Positions 7,724-17,459 of a DNA stretch of 64,000 nucleotides are shown here, in pieces; positions within the stretch are counted from its first letter, which is position 1; each line of letters begins with the position of its first letter. A program made the position numbers and the translations under genes. Source of the DNA: Hydrogenophaga sp. (GTDB taxonomy: Bacteria > Pseudomonadota > Gammaproteobacteria > Burkholderiales > Burkholderiaceae_C). Location: NCBI RefSeq assembly GCF_014773545.1, contig NZ_SDDV01000001.1:124001-188000 (forward strand), read 5' to 3'. The notes under the pieces were generated by a model. It was not told the DNA's origin, did no database searches, and was given only the letters and a program-made list of their open reading frames with translations.

Positions 7724-8710
7724 TCAACGCAGCCAGCCGCGTTTGTAAAAGTAGGCCATGGGAATCACCGCCGCCAGAATCATCATCACAATCGCCATCG
7801 GGTAACCCAACCTCCAAGTCAGTTCTGGCATGAACTCGAAGTTCATGCCGTAGCTGCTGGCCACCAGCGTGGGCGGCAGCAGCGAGACGCTGGCGACGGA
7901 GAAGATTTTGATGATTTTGTTCTGGTTGATGTTGATGAAGCCGACGGTGGTATCCATCAGGAAGTTGATCTTGTCAAACAGGAAAGCGGTATGGCTGTCG
8001 AGCGAGTCGAGGTCGCGCAGAATCTGGCGCGCGTCTTCGAACTGCTCGGCGCTCAGCATGCGGCAGCGCATCATGAAGCTGACTGCGCGCCGTGTGTCCA
8101 TCACGTTGCGCCGGATGCGGCCTGACATGTCCTCGTGGCGTGCAATGGCCGCCAGCACCTCGCCGGCCAGGGTGTCGCTCACGTTGCCGGCCAGTACCTT
8201 TTGACTCACCCGCTCGAGGTCGTCGTAAATGTTCTCCAGCGTGTCGGCGCTGTACTCGGCGTCAGCGTCGAACAGCAGCAGCAGCACGTCTTTGGCGTTT
8301 TCTATCAGTCCGGGCATGCGGCGCGCGCGCATGCGCAGCAGCCGAAACACCGGCAGGTCTTCGTCATGGATAGAGAACAGTACGCCCTGGCTTTTGAGTT
8401 CGGCGTTGTGCTGGTTGAGGATGAAGGCGACCCGCACGGTGCGCGGGTCTTCTGCTTCGTCGATCAAAAAGTCGCTGCGGATGTGCAGCTCGCCGTTGTC
8501 TTCTTCGAAGAAACGGGCCGACTCTTCGATGTCTTCGTCCATCGCGTCTTCCGGGATCGACAGACCAAAGTGCTGTTTGACCCAGCGCCGCTCTAGCGGC
8601 GTGGGGGCTTCCAGGTCGACCCAGATGGGTTTGCAGCGCGCCAAGTCGTCGAGCGACGCAATGTCTTCTTGAAACAGGCGGCCGTTGGCCAGGGTAAAAA
8701 CGTTGAGCAT
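7724..8710 (-). CDS. corA: Magnesium/cobalt transporter CorA family
   Basis: A 328-residue CorA-family channel. The long N-terminal cytoplasmic domain is followed by the diagnostic YGMNFEFMPE motif (GMN selectivity filter) between two C-terminal transmembrane helices, and the protein ends in a basic YKRGWLR tail as in the family. GGAG sits 8 bases upstream of the ATG. It should admit Mg2+ passively down the membrane potential. The upstream leader contains one 7-bp hairpin (8857-8879), but I could not identify a Mg2+ riboswitch. Confidence 0.92.
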   Translation of the reverse strand: MLNVFTLANGRLFQEDIASLDDLARCKPIWVDLEAPTPLERRWVKQHFGLSIPEDAMDEDIEESARFFEEDNGELHIRSDFLIDEAEDPRTVRVAFILNQHNAELKSQGVLFSIHDEDLPVFRLLRMRARRMPGLIENAKDVLLLLFDADAEYSADTLENIYDDLERVSQKVLAGNVSDTLAGEVLAAIARHEDMSGRIRRNVMDTRRAVSFMMRCRMLSAEQFEDARQILRDLDSLDSHTAFLFDKINFLMDTTVGFININQNKIIKIFSVASVSLLPPTLVASSYGMNFEFMPELTWRLGYPMAIVMMILAAVIPMAYFYKRGWLR

Positions 8711-9039
8711 GGCGGAGCTCCCGGCATGTGGGTTTTACAGAGGCTGGGGCCGTGCGGGCCCGCAGGCGAGCGGGTGGGGTGCTTTCAGCCGCACCCGCTG
8801 GCTTGACCTCAGCAACCGTGCCGGGCTGTGCTCAAACGAATGCGAACGCGACTGAAAGCACGCAACTAGGAGGCGTGCTGTCCATGGTGTGCGGGGAGTA
8901 GTTCAAAATGGCATCGAATTCTAGCAGGCTGATGGGAGTGCGGGCAGCTTGTGCGCGCTGCGGGTGGCGCAGCCTTGCACGCAGAGCGGGCCTGTTTTTT
9001 TGAAGGCTGAGCAGGTATGAGCGAAAGCCGCTCAGCCGC
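8711..9039. other. Intergenic region between priA end and corA start
   Basis: About 330 bases with no supportable gene. It must hold the corA promoter and leader and the 3' end of the priA transcript. I see a 7-bp inverted repeat (AGCACGC 8857-8863, GCGTGCT 8873-8879) and a T-run near 8995-9001, but no convincing promoter hexamers or riboswitch. Confidence 0.5.
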
Positions 9040-11163
<2,124 letters not shown>

Positions 11164-11563
11164 GGATGACGACGGGAGATCAGTTGTTTTGTTGAAAGGT
11201 GGCGCAAGTCCTTGATTCCAAAAAGCCTTGGCAGATATGCAGATTTTCTGTGGATAACTTTGTTGATGGTTTCTCCTGACGCGGCCATAGGCCTTCAAAA
11301 TCAAGGGCTTGGATAAACTGCCTTGAAAAAAAGCAAAAAACCAAAACCTATATGAATCAATCAGTTAAACCATTGTGTGGATGCCTGCCGGGAGTCTTTT
11401 TGGTCTGGTATTTTCGGCTTGGTCGGGATAAAAAATTTGTGCATAAGTCCAGCCTGTCCAGGCTGGATTTGTGCTAATGATCGGGTCGGATAAGGGTTTG
11501 GCTTTCATCGGGCCGGGTCGATAACCGGGACCGCGGGGCGCCGGTGCGCGTCGGCGTGAATTT
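11164..11563. other. Intergenic region between hemE end and priA start
   Basis: A 400-base gap that is noticeably more AT-rich than its neighbours, especially 11200-11440. No gene is supportable. On the minus strand it carries the hemE 3' end and the priA promoter region. The stretch TTTCTGTGGATAACTTTG contains TGTGGATAA, which resembles a DnaA box, but there is only one copy. Confidence 0.5.
11448..11467 (-). terminator. Possible hemE terminator hairpin
   Basis: A near-perfect inverted repeat (CCAGCC at 11449-11454 with GGCTGG at 11461-11466) is followed on the minus strand by CTTATGCACAAATTTTTTAT. The T-run starts about ten bases after the stem, so this is a weak candidate. Confidence 0.35.
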
Positions 11564-12667
11564 TCATGCAGCGGTGCGCAGGCGCCTCGAATGTGCGTGC
11601 ACCGCATCGACCAGCGCTGCCACGTGTTCGGGCGGCGTGTGCTGGCTGATGCCGTGGCCCAGGTTGAAAATGTGCGTCGCACCCCAACCTGGCCCTCGAT
11701 GCGGCGGGCCAAAGCTGTGCAGCACGCGCGCCACCTCAGCGTCAATCTGCGCCGGCTCGGCAAACAACACGTTGGGGTCGATATTGCCCTGCAGGGCTTT
11801 GCCGTTTTGGCCTTCGCCGACCTGCGCGCGCGCGCGCCCGAGGTTGACCGTCCAGTCCAGCCCCAGTACGTTGCAGTCCAGCGCTTTCATCTCGTCAAGC
11901 CACAGTCCGCCACCTTTGGTGAAGACAATGCGTGGAATGGGCGCGCCTTCGTGCGTCGGTTTGAGCTGCTCCAGCACGCGGTGCGTGTAGGCCAGACTGA
12001 AGGACTGAAAATTGCCGTCGGCCAGCACGCCGCCCCAACTGTCAAACACCATCACCGCCTGCGCGCCGGCTTCGATCTGCGCGTTCAGGTAGGCGGCCAC
12101 GGCGTCGGCGTTGATGGCCAGGATGCGGTGCATCAGGTCTGGGCGGCGGTACATCAGGGTTTTGACGGCGCGGTAGTCGTCCGAGCCGCCGCCTTCGACC
12201 ATGTAGCACGCCAGCGTCCAGGGGCTGCCGGAAAATCCGATCAGCGGCACGCGCCCGGCCAGCGCGCGGCGGATCGAGGTCACGGCGTCAAATACGTAGC
12301 GCAGTTTTTCCAAGTCGGGCACCGCCAGCGCCGCCACGTCGGCCTCGGTGCGAACGGTTTTTTCGAACTTTGGCCCTTCGCCCTGAGCAAACGACAGGCC
12401 CAGGCCCATGGCGTCGGGAACGGTCAGGATGTCGGAAAACAAAATCGCCGCGTCCAGCGCGTAGCGCTCCAGCGGCTGCAGGGTGACTTCGGTCGCGTAG
12501 TCCGGATGCGTGGCCAGACCCATGAAGCTGCCGGCCTGGGCGCGCGAGGCGCGGTATTCAGGCAAGTAGCGCCCGGCCTGACGCATCAGCCAGACCGGCG
12601 TGTAATCGGTGGCCTGGCGCAGGCAGGCGCGCAAAAAACAGTCGTTTTGCAGTGGGGCGAAGGGCAT
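11564..12667 (-). CDS. hemE: Uroporphyrinogen decarboxylase
   Basis: A 367-residue cytosolic enzyme that removes four carboxyl groups from uroporphyrinogen III to give coproporphyrinogen III in haem synthesis. The family signatures [16 protein letters not shown] (N-terminus), [18 protein letters not shown] and the Asp of [12 protein letters not shown] are present. Length is normal for the family. It is a single gene upstream of the priA region, with no overlap with neighbours. Confidence 0.96.
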   Translation of the reverse strand: MPFAPLQNDCFLRACLRQATDYTPVWLMRQAGRYLPEYRASRAQAGSFMGLATHPDYATEVTLQPLERYALDAAILFSDILTVPDAMGLGLSFAQGEGPKFEKTVRTEADVAALAVPDLEKLRYVFDAVTSIRRALAGRVPLIGFSGSPWTLACYMVEGGGSDDYRAVKTLMYRRPDLMHRILAINADAVAAYLNAQIEAGAQAVMVFDSWGGVLADGNFQSFSLAYTHRVLEQLKPTHEGAPIPRIVFTKGGGLWLDEMKALDCNVLGLDWTVNLGRARAQVGEGQNGKALQGNIDPNVLFAEPAQIDAEVARVLHSFGPPHRGPGWGATHIFNLGHGISQHTPPEHVAALVDAVHAHSRRLRTAA

Positions 12668-12769
12668 GGGAAATCCGTGGTGTTCGAGTGGGGTAGACCC
12701 GATTATCCCGTCTGCGCCTGCGCCGGGCCTGGTGTTCGGCCGCGCCAGTGGGTGGCGCGAGCGCGGCTT

Positions 12770-13228
12770 TCAGGAGCTGGTCTGGGCGCCTGGCCTGACC
12801 ATCGGCCAGCCCTGTCTTGCCCAGGTGCTCATGCCGCCCCGGACGTAGCGCACGTTGCTCCAGCCGGCTTGTTGCATGGTGCGAACCAGGATGCGCGAGC
12901 GGTTTTGCGTGTTGCAGATGATCAGCACCGGCTGCGCCGGGTCTTTCGGAATTTCCGCCATGCGGTATTTGAACTGTGAGGCCGGCAGCAGCAGGGCACC
13001 GCTGACCACACCGCTGGCGTGCTCGCGCGGTTCGCGAATATCGATCAGCAGCACCTGGCGCGCCTCAAACAAGTCCCGACCTTCTTCCAGGCTCAGACTC
13101 AACGGGGTCTTGGCCGCGTCGGCACCGCAAGCGGCCAGGGTGAACGCGCCCAGCAAGGCCAAGGCGCCGCGCAGCGCCAGGCGGCGCGAGTCAGAAGAAG
13201 GTGCATGTGTCATGGTGAAGAATGTCAT
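12770..13228 (-). CDS. Rhodanese-domain lipoprotein
   Basis: A 152-residue protein with an N-terminal signal and lipobox LLGAFTLAAC, so it is probably a lipoprotein. The rest is one rhodanese domain: DIREPREHASGVV near its start and the active-site loop ICNTQNRSRIL with the catalytic cysteine. The likely reaction is sulfur or thiol exchange outside the inner membrane. Its ATG overlaps the stop of the upstream peroxiredoxin-like gene by 4 bases (ATGA), implying translational coupling. An internal ATG at 13213 is an equally good start. Confidence 0.82.
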   Translation of the reverse strand: MTFFTMTHAPSSDSRRLALRGALALLGAFTLAACGADAAKTPLSLSLEEGRDLFEARQVLLIDIREPREHASGVVSGALLLPASQFKYRMAEIPKDPAQPVLIICNTQNRSRILVRTMQQAGWSNVRYVRGGMSTWARQGWPMVRPGAQTSS

Positions 13229-13860
13229 GAGGAGCTGGGGGGAAAGTGAATCGCGCAGCCATAGGCTTGACTCGCCGGTATGCTAACCGCCTGGCCAGTC
13301 AACAGTTCACCCAGCGCCTGGCGCACGAAATTGGTCGCGTATTGAATGTCGCTGACGCGCGTCGAGGCTATGTTATCGATTCCGCCCGCATAGGCCAGCA
13401 CACCGCGGGTGTCAATGATGTACACCGACGGCGCCACGCGTACCCCAAGGGCGCGCGCAAGCTGGCCGTATTCGTCGATCAAAGCGGCAGTGGGGCGTGC
13501 CTTTTGCGCCGCCAGCCAGCGCCCCAATTGGGGCGGGGTGTGGTAGTGGGGGTGGTCGTCGCGCATGGTGTAAATGCTGAGCCAGACCACGCCACGGCGG
13601 ATGAACTCCGCTTGCATCGCCTGCACATTGCCTTGATAGTGCTTGTTGACGAAAGGGCAGGTCGGGTTGATCCATTCGAGCACCACGATTCGACCCTGGA
13701 AGTCAGACAGACTGACGGGCCGCCCGTTGCTGTCGTTCAGGGTAAAAGGGGGCACGATCTGGCCCAGGCGGGTCGATAGCGCCAGACTGGGCCACAGCCA
13801 GGCGCTGGCGCCCAGCAGCAAGCTGGCAAGAAAGGGACGGCGTTTCATCGGCGTGGGCAT
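13225..13860 (-). CDS. Secreted peroxiredoxin-like/thioredoxin-fold protein
   Basis: A 211-residue protein starting MPTPMKRRPFLASLLLGASAWLWPSLA, an export signal. The thioredoxin fold follows with the motif NPTCPFVNKHYQGN at the active-site position and a second cysteine near the C-terminus (YGCAIHF). Both are features of the PRX_like1 branch of the AhpC/TSA superfamily. It probably receives electrons in the periplasm, plausibly from the adjacent DsbD. The start at 13860 was preferred to a longer frame because it begins the signal peptide; ATG 13848 is the alternative. Confidence 0.8.
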   Translation of the reverse strand: MPTPMKRRPFLASLLLGASAWLWPSLALSTRLGQIVPPFTLNDSNGRPVSLSDFQGRIVVLEWINPTCPFVNKHYQGNVQAMQAEFIRRGVVWLSIYTMRDDHPHYHTPPQLGRWLAAQKARPTAALIDEYGQLARALGVRVAPSVYIIDTRGVLAYAGGIDNIASTRVSDIQYATNFVRQALGELLTGQAVSIPASQAYGCAIHFPPSSS

Positions 13861-13901
13861 CGTGGATGGGTGCAGGTGGAGGGTGATCGGGGTGCCTGGT
13901 T

Positions 13902-16136
13902 TCACAGCCGCGCCAGCGCAGCATGGATTTCTTGCGCGCTGAGCAGTTCGGACAAGAGCACGGTTGGCTTGCCGTTTTGGTGCAGCGCATAGACCGGAAT
14001 GCCGCTGCGCCCCAGGCGGGCCAGTTCGGCGGTGATGGCGGGGTCGTGGCGCGTCCAGTCGGCGCGCAGCAGTGCGACGTTGTGGGCTGCCATGCTGCGC
14101 AACACGCTGGCGTCGGCCAGGGCGTTGTGCTTGTTGTACAGGCAGGTCACGCACCAGGCGGCGGTGAAATCGACGAACACGGGCCGGCCCTGGGCCAGCA
14201 GTTCGAGCTGGCGCTGCGGGCTCCAGGCTTCCCAGGTGGTTTGGTCAGACGCAGCGGCTGCTGGGCCGGCCGGTGCGGCCAGCGCTTGCCGGGTGATGTG
14301 CGGCCCGAGCGCCCAACCCAGCCAGAGCAGGCCGAGCAAAGACAGGCTGGCCAGCGCGGTGCGGCTCCTGCCGCTTAGCCCCAGCGCCCACAGCAGCAGC
14401 GCCAGCACCACCACCAGCAGCAGCAGCGCGGCCACGCCGTGAATGCTGCTTTGTTGCCCCAGCACCCACAGCAACCAGACCACGGTGGCAAACATGGGAA
14501 AGGCCATGAACTGGCGCAAGGTCAGCATCCAGGGGCCGGGGCGCGGCAGCGCGCGCGCCACCGCCGGCACCCAGCTCGCCAGCAAATACGGCAGCGCCAT
14601 GCCCAGCCCCAACACGGCAAACACCGCCAGCGCCTGCAGCGGCGGCAGCCCAATGGCCAGACCCAGCGAGGCGCCCATGAACGGCGCCGTGCAGGGCGAT
14701 GCGATGGCGGTGGCCAGCACACCGGTGAGAAAAGCATCGGTATTGGGGTTTTTGGCTGACAGAGCGCTCAGGCGGCTGGGCAGTATGCGGCCGAAATCAA
14801 ACACCCCGGCCAGGTTCAGTCCGATCAGGCTAAACAGCAGCACCAGCGCGGCCACTAGGGCCGGGCTTTGCAACTGAAAGCCCCAGCCGAGCTGTTCGCC
14901 ACCGGCGCGCAGCGCCAGCAGCAGGCCGCCCAGCGCCACAAAAGAGAGCAGCACACCAGCGCTGTAGGCCAGGCCATTGAGCCGGTGCGCGCGCCGGTCT
15001 TCGGCGTGCCGGGCAAAGGCCAGCACTTTGATGGTCAGCACCGGAAACACGCAGGGCATGAGGTTGAGGATCATGCCGCCGAGCAAGGCCCCCAGCAGCG
15101 CCAAGCCAAAGATGCTCCAGCTCACGCTGGCGTTTGCCGCAGCGGCTTGCGCCGCGGCGCGTTCGGCATTGGCTTGCAGCGCCAAGGTCAGCGCGTCTGG
15201 CACGGCTGCCGGCAGGGCTGCTACAGCCGGCCAACTGCCTTGCATCGGCACTTCCATTCGCACGCCCGGACTGCCCGCACCGGTGCCCGGCGGGTTGGCC
15301 AGCGTCAACACCATTGGCAGCAGGCTTGGACTTTCGCTGCGGTATGGTGAAAGCGGCACCTGTGCGCTCCAGCGTGGACCGTCCCAGGCCTGCGTCCAGG
15401 GTGAGCCGGGTGTGATCAGGCCGCCGGTCTCGGGGAAGAGTTCCAGTGTGCGGCCGAGCCAGGCGGCGGGCAGGCCGTCAAGGCTGAGGTGCAAAAAGTC
15501 GGCATCGGCGCGCACGCTGCTGGCTGCAGCGCTCTGCTCTTGCGGTGCGGCGGCAAAGGCGGCGGCAAAGGTCTGGGCGTGCAGGGCGGTCGATCCGTGC
15601 ACCGGAAGGCTCAGGCTGAACTGGCCTTCGCCGGGGATGCACTCTTTGCGGCAGACCAGCCAACTGGCGTGGAGTTGGACGTTGAGCTGCGCGCCGGTAA
15701 AGTCGGGCCCGATGTGCAGCGGCACCGGCAGCAGCACCGTGCCGTCGTAGCCGTAGTTGGCCAGCTTGCCCAGCGCAAATTTGCGCGGCGTCGGCCAGGC
15801 GATCGGTCCGGCCGAGACGCCTGGCGGCAACGTCCACTGCAGACTAGTCGGCAGGCCCGAGTCGCCCGAATTCTTCCAGTAGCTATGCCATTGCGGGGCG
15901 TGGCTGAACTTCAGGCCGACCCAGACCTGCTGCCCTGGAGCGGCCCCGGCCGGCGCGTGCGCCAGCAGCTCGGCGCGCACTTGCTCGGTTTGCAGCACGC
16001 TTTGACCCGTTGCCGCGCCCGGCAAGCCCTGCGCCTGTGCCGCCCAGGGCAGCCAGCCAGCCAGCAGCAAGCAGCCCAGCAAACGGCGAACGATCCGGGC
16101 GGCCGGAAGCCGCAGGGGTAAAAGCAGTGAATGCAT
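13902..16136 (-). CDS. dsbD: Thiol:disulfide interchange protein DsbD
   Basis: A 744-residue protein that carries electrons from cytoplasmic thioredoxin across the inner membrane. Signal peptide, then a periplasmic N-terminal domain with WLVCRKECIPGEGQ, eight-helix CcdA-type core with MPCVFPVLTIK and SPCTAPFMGASLG (the transmembrane cysteines), and a C-terminal thioredoxin domain with CVTCLYNK. The long N-terminal domain resembles the DsbD/ScsB-like proteins of betaproteobacteria more than E. coli DsbD. It heads the redox cluster with the peroxiredoxin-like and rhodanese genes, all on the minus strand. Confidence 0.9.
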   Translation of the reverse strand: MHSLLLPLRLPAARIVRRLLGCLLLAGWLPWAAQAQGLPGAATGQSVLQTEQVRAELLAHAPAGAAPGQQVWVGLKFSHAPQWHSYWKNSGDSGLPTSLQWTLPPGVSAGPIAWPTPRKFALGKLANYGYDGTVLLPVPLHIGPDFTGAQLNVQLHASWLVCRKECIPGEGQFSLSLPVHGSTALHAQTFAAAFAAAPQEQSAAASSVRADADFLHLSLDGLPAAWLGRTLELFPETGGLITPGSPWTQAWDGPRWSAQVPLSPYRSESPSLLPMVLTLANPPGTGAGSPGVRMEVPMQGSWPAVAALPAAVPDALTLALQANAERAAAQAAAANASVSWSIFGLALLGALLGGMILNLMPCVFPVLTIKVLAFARHAEDRRAHRLNGLAYSAGVLLSFVALGGLLLALRAGGEQLGWGFQLQSPALVAALVLLFSLIGLNLAGVFDFGRILPSRLSALSAKNPNTDAFLTGVLATAIASPCTAPFMGASLGLAIGLPPLQALAVFAVLGLGMALPYLLASWVPAVARALPRPGPWMLTLRQFMAFPMFATVVWLLWVLGQQSSIHGVAALLLLVVVLALLLWALGLSGRSRTALASLSLLGLLWLGWALGPHITRQALAAPAGPAAAASDQTTWEAWSPQRQLELLAQGRPVFVDFTAAWCVTCLYNKHNALADASVLRSMAAHNVALLRADWTRHDPAITAELARLGRSGIPVYALHQNGKPTVLLSELLSAQEIHAALARL

Positions 16137-16366
16137 CGGTCTGGTTCGGTGGTGGGGTGGCCGCAGCGGCTCGGGACGCTGGCGCTTTGCGTCGGTAGGA
16201 GCGTGTCAGGTTTTTTAAGTTCCGCTACCTGCGCTGCTGAAATATACGGCAGTGTGGCAGTGTGGCATGCCGAACGGGCGGCAGCGCTTGGAGTGGGCAG
16301 GCGCTGGAGCCATTTGGTTCGGCGCCCAGTGTGTCGTCCGGCTTCAGGGCGGTAAAATCGTTCGCC

Positions 16367-17212
16367 ATGACGAACCCGATTCGGTTCTGGTCCGATCTGA
16401 GAACCACCGATTTTGCCGCACTCGACAAGGCGCGCGCCATTGCCGTGCTGCCGCTGGCCGCCACCGAGCAGCACGGCCCGCACCTGCCGCTGTCGGTCGA
16501 CGCCGACATCGTCGATGCGGTGATCGATGCGGCGCTGGCACAACTGGCGCCCGAGCTGCCGGTGTTTTTTCTGCCCACGCAAGCCATTGGTTTTAGCCCC
16601 GAGCATGCCGGCTTTGCCGGTACGCTGACCCTCAAGGCCGACACCGTGCTGCGCTTGTGGACCGAGATTGGCGAATGCGTGGCCGCCAGTGGGGTCAAGA
16701 AACTCGTGCTCTTCAACGCCCACGGCGGCCAGGTGGGCGCACTCGACCTGGTTGCGCGTGATTTGCGTGCCCGGCTTGGTATGCTGGTTTACAGCGCGAG
16801 CTGGTTCAACCTGCCCCTGCTCGATGCGCAGGGGCAGGACGTGGGCGCGCGCTTTGGCGCCGATGAGCACCGCTTTGGCATTCATGCGGGTCAGATCGAG
16901 ACTGCCATCATGCTGGCCCTGACGCCTGATCGGGTCCGTATGGCGCAGGCCGGCAATTTTGCTTCCACCTCGCGCCTGCGTGCCCAGCGTTTTCCCATTT
17001 TGGGCAATGGCCGCAGCGCTCGGCTGGGCTGGCAAATGCAAGACATCAACGCCCTTGGTGCGGCCGGCCACGCGGCGGCGGCCACGGCGCAGGATGGACG
17101 CGCCGTGCTCGATGCGGCCGGGGGGGCGCTGGCGCGCTTGCTGGCAGAAATCGACCAGCTGCCGACCGACACCTTGCGCTTGCACAGCGCCGATGATCCG
17201 GCAGGCAACTAG
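16367..17212 (+). CDS. Creatininase family protein
   Basis: A 281-residue member of the creatininase/MftE-like amidohydrolase family. Metal-ligand motifs are ATEQHGPHLPLSVDADI, NAHGGQVGALDLVARDL and ADEHRFGIHAGQIETAIML. The start is MTNPIRFWSDL at 16367, which begins the conserved N-terminus. It is divergent from dsbD with ~230 bases between. Members act on creatinine, formamides or mycofactocin precursors; the substrate here cannot be told from sequence and no such pathway is visible nearby. Confidence 0.85.
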   Translation: MTNPIRFWSDLRTTDFAALDKARAIAVLPLAATEQHGPHLPLSVDADIVDAVIDAALAQLAPELPVFFLPTQAIGFSPEHAGFAGTLTLKADTVLRLWTEIGECVAASGVKKLVLFNAHGGQVGALDLVARDLRARLGMLVYSASWFNLPLLDAQGQDVGARFGADEHRFGIHAGQIETAIMLALTPDRVRMAQAGNFASTSRLRAQRFPILGNGRSARLGWQMQDINALGAAGHAAAATAQDGRAVLDAAGGALARLLAEIDQLPTDTLRLHSADDPAGN

Positions 17213-17459
17213 ACACTGGTGTGGTGTGGCGGGCATATGGAACATAAGGCCGCGTCTTTTCGCCCCTGATGGTGTTACAACTGTGCGTTACAACTGCACG
17301 TCATAGTCGAGCCAGGGCTGTGGTTTGCGTTTGACCCGTGGCGAAATCCATGGTTTTTTTGCCTCTGTTCATTCGCCCCGCGCTTGGCCCCTGTGCTTCA
17401 ATGGGCGGTCTGGCCCGGGCCGCATGAATTTGCATGAATTTCCATCTCATCACCTACAC

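Noticed and set aside
8857-8879. Hairpin in the corA leader as a Mg2+ riboswitch
   Set aside because: Only one 7-bp stem is visible; none of the conserved M-box or mgtA-leader elements could be recognised.
11240-11275. Replication origin candidate (TGTGGATAA near priA)
   Set aside because: Only one DnaA-box-like sequence, no AT-rich unwinding array and no dnaA or dnaN nearby.
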